Shown: piece by piece, positions 58,741 to 64,000 of the stretch
How the letters are laid out: each line of letters starts with the position of its first letter
Numbering within the stretch: the stretch's first letter is position 1
Notes under the pieces: model-generated
Told to the model about the DNA's origin: nothing
The model's database searches: none
The model's input: the letters and a program-made list of their open reading frames with translations, nothing else
Position numbers and translations under genes: made by a program
Source: M3007 sp041392625
Lineage (GTDB): Bacteria > Bacteroidota > Bacteroidia > Chitinophagales > Saprospiraceae
Direction: 5' to 3'
NCBI GenBank assembly: GCA_041392625.1
Contig: JAWKLR010000008.1
Span: 1 to 64,000, forward strand
Length of the DNA stretch: 64,000 nt

Positions 58741-60926
58741 TCGTATAAATCCTGCAAGGAATCCCGTAAAAATGCCTGCATTTCCGGGTGGTCCTCAACA
58801 ATAAGGATTCGAGGTTTGGAATCCAGATCAAGTATTGGGGTATATACTGTAGGGTTGACTTTCTCGGATTTTACCACGGGCGGTTCCCAGGCTCCTTGGC
58901 CTTGTTCCACTTGTATTGGCATGGTCAGTGTAAATTCACTTCCTTTACCAACCGTACTATTGGCATGGATGTTTCCTCCAAACAACTTGCTCAATTCACG
59001 AGCAAGTGCCAGCCCGATCCCGGTTCCGCCTTCAGTGCCAACCTGATAAAACCGGTCGAATATTCGAGGGAGGTCCTCCGGAGCAATTCCTTGTCCGGTA
59101 TCAGTTACACAAATTTCCAACAGGTTTTCCTCTCTCAACTGGACTCCCAGATTCACCCTGCCTTCATTTGGGGTAAATTTTATGGCATTTGAAATCAGGT
59201 TATTCAGTATTTTCTCCAGTTTGTCCCGATCCATTTGGATGCTGAGATCCTGGGGACATGTATAGTCTAGTTGAAGTTTTATTTGGCGAATATCAGCAAG
59301 CGATTGAAATGAAAAGAAGATCCTTTCAATGAGCGGATATAATTGGGTTGGCTCCAATTCCAGCGACAGTTTCCCGGATTCCAGTTTGGATAAGTCCAGA
59401 ATTTCATTCACCAGGTTGTGTAGTTTGCCGGTGTTTGAGAGAGCTAACTGTATCTCCTTTTCCTGTTTGGGTGTAAAGTGCTCTTCCTGGATCAGTTTTT
59501 CCAATGGAGCCATTATCAATGTCAGGGGAGTCCTGAGTTCATGCGAGATGTTGGCAAAGAATCTGGTTTTTAGCTGATCGAGTTCCTCCAATTTGTTTCG
59601 CTCAAGTTGCTCTTTTTCCAGGGCTAATTCAGTCTCTTTTTTCCGTTGACGTTGTCGGTTATAAAACCACTGAAATACAAAACTCAATAATAGCAACAGT
59701 AGGAGACTTCCTATCAAAATCTGGTTTTTGCGGTTTTTCTCTTTTGCCGTTTCTAATTTTTGTCTGGCCAGATCTGCTTCATTTTGCTCCTTTTCATACT
59801 TGGCATTTTTTTCACTTATGGCATCTGCCAAATCACGGGTATAAATGCTATCCCGAATAGTAAAACTCTCTAGTAACAATTTATAGGCTCTTGGAAAATC
59901 TCCTTTTTCGGCATGCACAGCTGCCAAGTCACGGGCAATCCGGTGGATGTTATCGGCTTGGGATTCGGATTGATAAAATGCATAGCAGCGGTTCAGATAG
60001 TGTTCTGCGCTATCCAGTTGGCCAAGTTGCAGGTAACTATTCCCTATTCCATATTCGTTCGAAGCAGCAGCAGAGGCAATCCCCGCTTGATGTGCATAGT
60101 TAAAGGCCTTTTGAAACCAGGGCAATGCCTCCCTAGGCTGCTCCTTGATATCCAGATAAATGTGCGCGACTTTTCCTGAACAGAGTGCTTTAACCTGGGG
60201 TTGGTGGGGGATTAATTCCAGAAGTCGAATTGCTTCGAAGTTGTATTCAAGTCCCTGTTCCGGGTCCTCGGTTACACTGCTCATATTGGCCAGACACCTG
60301 GCGATCGCCAGTGTGTCTTTACTGCTACGCATAAATGCCAGTGCTTCTTTGTAATACTTAAGTGCATTTTGCGGGTCTTTAGAATATTGGTAGAGAACAC
60401 CCATGTTGTTGTAGACCGATGCCAGTGATTCGCTGTCCCGCAAATGCCGTGCAATGGGAATCGCATCGAAATAATGTCCGATTGCATCCTGGGTTTGGTC
60501 CATGTAGTCCAGAATCGCTCCACTCAATAAGTGGCCGTACAGAATTCGTTGGGTGTCCTGAATTGCATATGCCTTATCAATGGATTTTTGAGCATAGATG
60601 GCACCAGTGTCCAGGTGAAACGCACCAACTACACACAGTCTACCCATAGAATAATAGCTATGGCATTGAAGTGCACTGGAGTCTGTCCGTTCAGCATATC
60701 GAATTGCTTCCTGGCAATAGGTGTAAGCCTGGTCGAAATCAATTCCGATTTTCTCATTTACCAATTCCAGCAGAACCCATGCGCGTTGTGCATCGGTCAG
60801 CTTACCTGTTAGCTTTTTTTCCAGGCTGTCAACGGTTGGGTTTTGAGCACTGGAAAGGAAGCTAAACAGCGTAAAAAATAGGATCAGGGCAGTACTATGA
60901 TTGGAATACTTGCGATTGTTTTTCAT
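58707..60926 (-). CDS. TPR-containing hybrid sensor histidine kinase, N-terminal and kinase part (frameshifted gene)
   Basis: A signal peptide or first span (residues 8-27) precedes about eight tetratricopeptide-like repeats (about 40-370), a coiled coil, a membrane span (ILIGSLLLLLLLSFVFQWFY, about 402-421), HisKA with phospho-His in FFANISHELRTPLTLIMAP (about 473), and HATPase boxes NNLISNAIKFTP, DTGQGI and GTGIGLAL. The start of a receiver (RILIVEDHPEMQAFL) follows, and the frame then breaks at DGAKH. With 58054-58740 the protein would be about 955 residues, the one-component sensor-regulator design common in Bacteroidota, linking a periplasmic TPR sensor to transcription. Confidence 0.9.
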   Translation of the reverse strand: MKNNRKYSNHSTALILFFTLFSFLSSAQNPTVDSLEKKLTGKLTDAQRAWVLLELVNEKIGIDFDQAYTYCQEAIRYAERTDSSALQCHSYYSMGRLCVVGAFHLDTGAIYAQKSIDKAYAIQDTQRILYGHLLSGAILDYMDQTQDAIGHYFDAIPIARHLRDSESLASVYNNMGVLYQYSKDPQNALKYYKEALAFMRSSKDTLAIARCLANMSSVTEDPEQGLEYNFEAIRLLELIPHQPQVKALCSGKVAHIYLDIKEQPREALPWFQKAFNYAHQAGIASAAASNEYGIGNSYLQLGQLDSAEHYLNRCYAFYQSESQADNIHRIARDLAAVHAEKGDFPRAYKLLLESFTIRDSIYTRDLADAISEKNAKYEKEQNEADLARQKLETAKEKNRKNQILIGSLLLLLLLSFVFQWFYNRQRQRKKETELALEKEQLERNKLEELDQLKTRFFANISHELRTPLTLIMAPLEKLIQEEHFTPKQEKEIQLALSNTGKLHNLVNEILDLSKLESGKLSLELEPTQLYPLIERIFFSFQSLADIRQIKLQLDYTCPQDLSIQMDRDKLEKILNNLISNAIKFTPNEGRVNLGVQLREENLLEICVTDTGQGIAPEDLPRIFDRFYQVGTEGGTGIGLALARELSKLFGGNIHANSTVGKGSEFTLTMPIQVEQGQGAWEPPVVKSEKVNPTVYTPILDLDSKPRILIVEDHPEMQAFLRDSLQDLYDCTVASDGAKH

Positions 60927-61087
60927 TTAATTCATTGATTATCAATGGCTGCCGAATTGGGCAAGACGATGGCCGAATTGAGCAAGATTGTTGGAGCCAA
61001 CAGGGATCATCTTTGCCTCAATCCAAAACAGATGGCTTGAAACAGTCCAATGCTGTCTGAATTCCATAACAATCAAATATACTTAAA

Positions 61088-61573
61088 ATGAAACAATTCA
61101 TCCTTTGCGCAGCTTTGCTTTTGGCCGGGCTTGCCTGTTCCGCTCAGAGCCTGGCTCTGGAAGTTATTGGGGCAACGGGGTTTTGGGCGGTTAGTCCCGA
61201 AGGTCTCAATGTCCACCAAACGCTTGGTGAAGTGCAGGTAGGCCCTTATTTCAACAGTGCTGCACTCAGCCCGGGCTTCCACCAATTTTTCCCAACGACT
61301 ACCCCGGTCGACAACCTTGAACAAGTGGATTGGGAGCTCGAGGTTTTCCCAAACCCAAGCACTGATTGGGTGCTCGTAAAATCACATGTAGACGAGGAGT
61401 TAAGTGCCAACCTGTATAACCTCATGGGCAACCACCTTTATTCTGTTTCGGTTCCTGCCTCTGGCAGTGCTCAATTTGATCTGAGTATGCACCCTGCAGG
61501 CTGGTATGTCCTGCGATTGTCTGACCCGGGAGAAAGAAGTATATCAAAAAAGGTGCTCAAAATTTCCAATTGA
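61088..61573 (+). CDS. Secreted protein with type IX secretion C-terminal sorting domain
   Basis: The 161-residue protein has a signal peptide (to about ACSAQS, residue 20), a short N-terminal domain (SLALEVIGATGFWAVS, SPGFHQFF), then a C-terminal T9SS type A sorting domain: VFPNPSTDWVLVK at about 85-97 and AGWYVLRLSDPGERSISKKVLKIS at the end. This small carrier type often precedes larger secreted proteins in the same operon. It lies 59 bp upstream of the fibre-like gene at 61633 and is divergent from the hybrid sensor. Confidence 0.88.
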   Translation: MKQFILCAALLLAGLACSAQSLALEVIGATGFWAVSPEGLNVHQTLGEVQVGPYFNSAALSPGFHQFFPTTTPVDNLEQVDWELEVFPNPSTDWVLVKSHVDEELSANLYNLMGNHLYSVSVPASGSAQFDLSMHPAGWYVLRLSDPGERSISKKVLKISN

Positions 61574-61632
61574 AACTAAAAACTATTGAATGAGTCGGAT
61601 GATCCCGACCAAGTTCAAAAAAAATTTTACCA

Positions 61633-64000
61633 ATGAAAAAATTAATTCTAAGTATCGCAATAGTGCTTCTTTCCATTTCCTGGATGCATGCACAAGCTCC
61701 CGAAGGGTTTAATTACCAGGCAGTGGTTCGGGATGCAATGAATCAACCCATTTCAAATCAGGCAGTAAGTCTGCGAATCAGTATTCTCACCGGGAGTTCC
61801 GGCGGGTCATCCCTGTACACCGAGACCCATTTGGTAAATAGTTCTGATCTGGGTGTTATCGCCCTGGTGGTCGGTTCAGGCCAGGTTCAAAGTGGGTCAT
61901 TTAATGCAATCAATTGGGCCAATGGCTCGTATTGGATGCAGGTCGAAATGGATGCCAGTGGTGGAAATTCATTTCAATTGCTTGGCTCCTCCCAGTTGGT
62001 TTCGGTTCCATTCGCCCTGCACGCTCAAACAGTAACAGACAAAGATGATGCGGATGCAGACCCGGTAAATGAACTTCAAACCCTGACAAAGCTTGGCGAC
62101 CAACTGGTGCTTTCTCAGAATGGTGGTTCTGTTTCCATTAACGACAACGATTCGGACCCCCTCAATGAGATACAGAACATCGTGAAAATCGGGAATCAGG
62201 TGATGCTTACCCTAAATGGCGGTTCATTTATAGATGAGGTCAATGACAACGATGCCAACCCAACCAATGAATTGCAAACGCTTAGTTTTGATTCCAATAC
62301 GAATCAACTTTCGATTTCCAATGGAAATTCAGTAGCAATTCCCACTGGTGGCATGGATGCTGATGCTGATCCGACCAATGAACTCCAGACAATAAGTAAA
62401 ACAGGCTCTGTTGTAAGCCTCAGCAATGGTGGCGGGAGTTTCAATGACGATGTAAACGATGCGGATGCAAATCCGAACAACGAGCTGCAAACGATTGTAA
62501 AAAATGGATCCATTGTAACGCTTAGCAATGGGGGAGGGAGTTTCACGGATGAGGTCAACGATGCTGACTCAAACCCGGGAAATGAACTTCAAAATCTGAC
62601 TTTTAATCCGACAACAAATGAGCTGAGTATCACAAATGGAAATTCCGTTGTGATCCCGACCGGTGGAACAGATGCAGATGCTGACCCAACCAATGAAATT
62701 CAGATTCTGACTAAACAGGGGAACACAGTCACCCTGAGCAATGGCGGAGGCTCGTTTACAGATGAAGTCAACGATGCCGACTCCAACCCAAGCAATGAGA
62801 TTCAGGTGTTGAGTAAAAATGGTACGCTGGTGAGTTTGAGCAATGGCGGTGGATCTTTTACAGATGAAGTGAATGATGCCGATTCCAACCCGAGCAATGA
62901 GATTCAAATATTGAGTAAAACGGGTTCTCTGGTGACGCTGAGTAATGGTGGTGGTTCTTTTGACGATGAGGTTAACGATGCGGACTCCGATCCAACCAAT
63001 GAAATCCAGACCCTCACCCTCAATGGCACTTTCCTGGATTTGAGCGGATCGGGAATTGTTGATCTGGCTCCCATTCTTCCCCCGGGAGGTAGTGACGATC
63101 AATTGCTGACGCTCAATAACAACACCCTGAGTATCGAAGACGGAAATAGTGTTGACTTGAGCGCTATCGCCAGCCCCTGGCAAAACGTATCAAACGGAAT
63201 TGAATACCGACACGGATTTGCTCAAATTCGGGACTCTTTGAATGCATCACTTGCCTTAGTAATGACTCCGGAATTTGTTGCTTCGACAGATATAAATGAC
63301 TATGGATATTTTTTAAAACCCTCTTCTTTAAAGTTTCAAAGCCTGGGAGGTGACAATGGAGTAACTGATATCACCCGCAATGGAATAAATGTATATGCAG
63401 CCGGTATCCCAATAACACAAAGGGCTATTTTAGAGAAAAGCCAGTTACACATTTTTGATGGCGACCTTTCCTCCAAGACAACGTTTGAAGACCTGACGTT
63501 TGAGGATGCCCAATTGGGTGATAAAACAGTACTGGATCGGGATAGTTTATACTTGTTTGAGCCATCTGTTGGCTTGTTGTTTCCCCAGGAAGGGATTGTA
63601 AAGCCCTGGGGTGCTGAATTTAAATTGGGCGATGGCATTACCAGAGCCAGTTATGCACATTGGGGATCAGAAATGGTGGGTTATGAAAATATCGCAGCAT
63701 ATGGTCCGGCAGGTTTGGAGGTAGTTGATCATATCAACCCCAACGATGCTTTTATCCGGTTTTCCCTTTTGCCTGATAGCCTATCCATGACGAATGGACA
63801 AAAAAGCAAGGTTGTTAAACTGGGAACAGAATCCGGTTTCCAGAACGGTGCGCTGCATTTATTTAGTGGTGTGTCCGACAAAAAGATTGCAACACTTGGT
63901 GCTTTTGATCCGGAAGGGAATTATGCAACGCAGGCCAATGGAGAACTGCGTTTATATGATCAGGAAGGTATAGTAAATGCAAGCCTGTCGGGTGGACCCG
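61633..64000 (+). CDS. Long repetitive fibre-like secreted protein, 5' part (runs off window)
   Basis: The frame opens with ATG 61633 and is uninterrupted for 789 codons to the window edge. Signal peptide to about WMHAQ (residue 21). The N-terminal domain, about 22-135 (PEGFNYQAVVRDAMNQPIS to LLGSSQLVSVPFALHAQ), is typical of Bacteroidota secreted fibre proteins. Residues about 140-480 are 33-37-residue repeats, each ending with an acidic DADADPTNELQ-type turn and containing LSNGGGSF or ISNGNSV strands. These are likely calcium-binding loops in a trimeric beta-helix or fibre. The remainder resembles tail-fibre or adhesin repeats that often end in an endosialidase-type chaperone domain; that end is not visible. 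Confidence 0.85.
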   Translation, partial: MKKLILSIAIVLLSISWMHAQAPEGFNYQAVVRDAMNQPISNQAVSLRISILTGSSGGSSLYTETHLVNSSDLGVIALVVGSGQVQSGSFNAINWANGSYWMQVEMDASGGNSFQLLGSSQLVSVPFALHAQTVTDKDDADADPVNELQTLTKLGDQLVLSQNGGSVSINDNDSDPLNEIQNIVKIGNQVMLTLNGGSFIDEVNDNDANPTNELQTLSFDSNTNQLSISNGNSVAIPTGGMDADADPTNELQTISKTGSVVSLSNGGGSFNDDVNDADANPNNELQTIVKNGSIVTLSNGGGSFTDEVNDADSNPGNELQNLTFNPTTNELSITNGNSVVIPTGGTDADADPTNEIQILTKQGNTVTLSNGGGSFTDEVNDADSNPSNEIQVLSKNGTLVSLSNGGGSFTDEVNDADSNPSNEIQILSKTGSLVTLSNGGGSFDDEVNDADSDPTNEIQTLTLNGTFLDLSGSGIVDLAPILPPGGSDDQLLTLNNNTLSIEDGNSVDLSAIASPWQNVSNGIEYRHGFAQIRDSLNASLALVMTPEFVASTDINDYGYFLKPSSLKFQSLGGDNGVTDITRNGINVYAAGIPITQRAILEKSQLHIFDGDLSSKTTFEDLTFEDAQLGDKTVLDRDSLYLFEPSVGLLFPQEGIVKPWGAEFKLGDGITRASYAHWGSEMVGYENIAAYGPAGLEVVDHINPNDAFIRFSLLPDSLSMTNGQKSKVVKLGTESGFQNGALHLFSGVSDKKIATLGAFDPEGNYATQANGELRLYDQEGIVNASLSGGP

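Overview
The window comes from a Bacteroidota chromosome, most likely Saprospiria-like. The evidence is carboxypeptidase-regulatory-domain outer membrane receptors, a type IX secretion sorting domain, a choice-of-anchor B protein, a split atpDC operon, LytTR signalling, and promoters of the form TTG-N18-20-TAnnTTTG. No rRNA, tRNA, CRISPR array or insertion sequence was recognised. All family assignments are by eye, without database searches.

Layout: 1-7.3 kb holds a partial LytS-type kinase, a Spy-like protein with a beta-barrel receptor, a dipeptidyl peptidase IV gene broken by clustered indels, and psd. 7.3-7.7 kb is a repeat- and hairpin-rich spacer. 7.7-28.3 kb is one minus-strand block of about 20 kb. 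In transcription order it encodes a 23-CxxCH cytochrome, a 13-CxxCH cytochrome, a 28-CxxCH cytochrome, a giant cytochrome gene of about 2,400 codons with about 96 CxxCH motifs (now split by frameshifts), an outer membrane beta-barrel (split), an OB-fold lipoprotein, a fused ResB/CcsA heme-maturation protein, a membrane cytochrome b, and an FeS-flavin NAD(P)-type oxidoreductase. Together these look like a complete electron route from a soluble donor through the inner membrane and a periplasmic heme ladder towards the outer membrane. This is the most remarkable content of the window.

28.4-31 kb carries crtB and crtI with a perfect palindrome upstream. 31-42.7 kb is mixed housekeeping: a sensor kinase, a LVIVD-repeat secreted protein, carB with a small-RNA or attenuator candidate upstream, a DUF4440 protein, dacB, ftsY, a LytTR regulator and a LysM transglycosylase. 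42.9-47.2 kb has atpDC, a split aldehyde dehydrogenase and hpf. 47.3-53.2 kb is a probable metal-uptake locus with two TonB-dependent receptors and a lipoprotein. 53.3-57.2 kb has a small lipoprotein, DUF3137, a ribbon-helix-helix protein, parA and a divergent S24 repressor. 57.3-64 kb has an RluA-type synthase, a hybrid two-component sensor (split), a T9SS-sorted protein and the 5' part of a long repetitive fibre-like protein.

A cross-cutting feature is single-base indels, often in homopolymers, that interrupt at least five otherwise intact genes. They cluster at 5.40-5.75, 17.46-17.70 and 21.58-21.65 kb and look more like consensus errors than gene decay.
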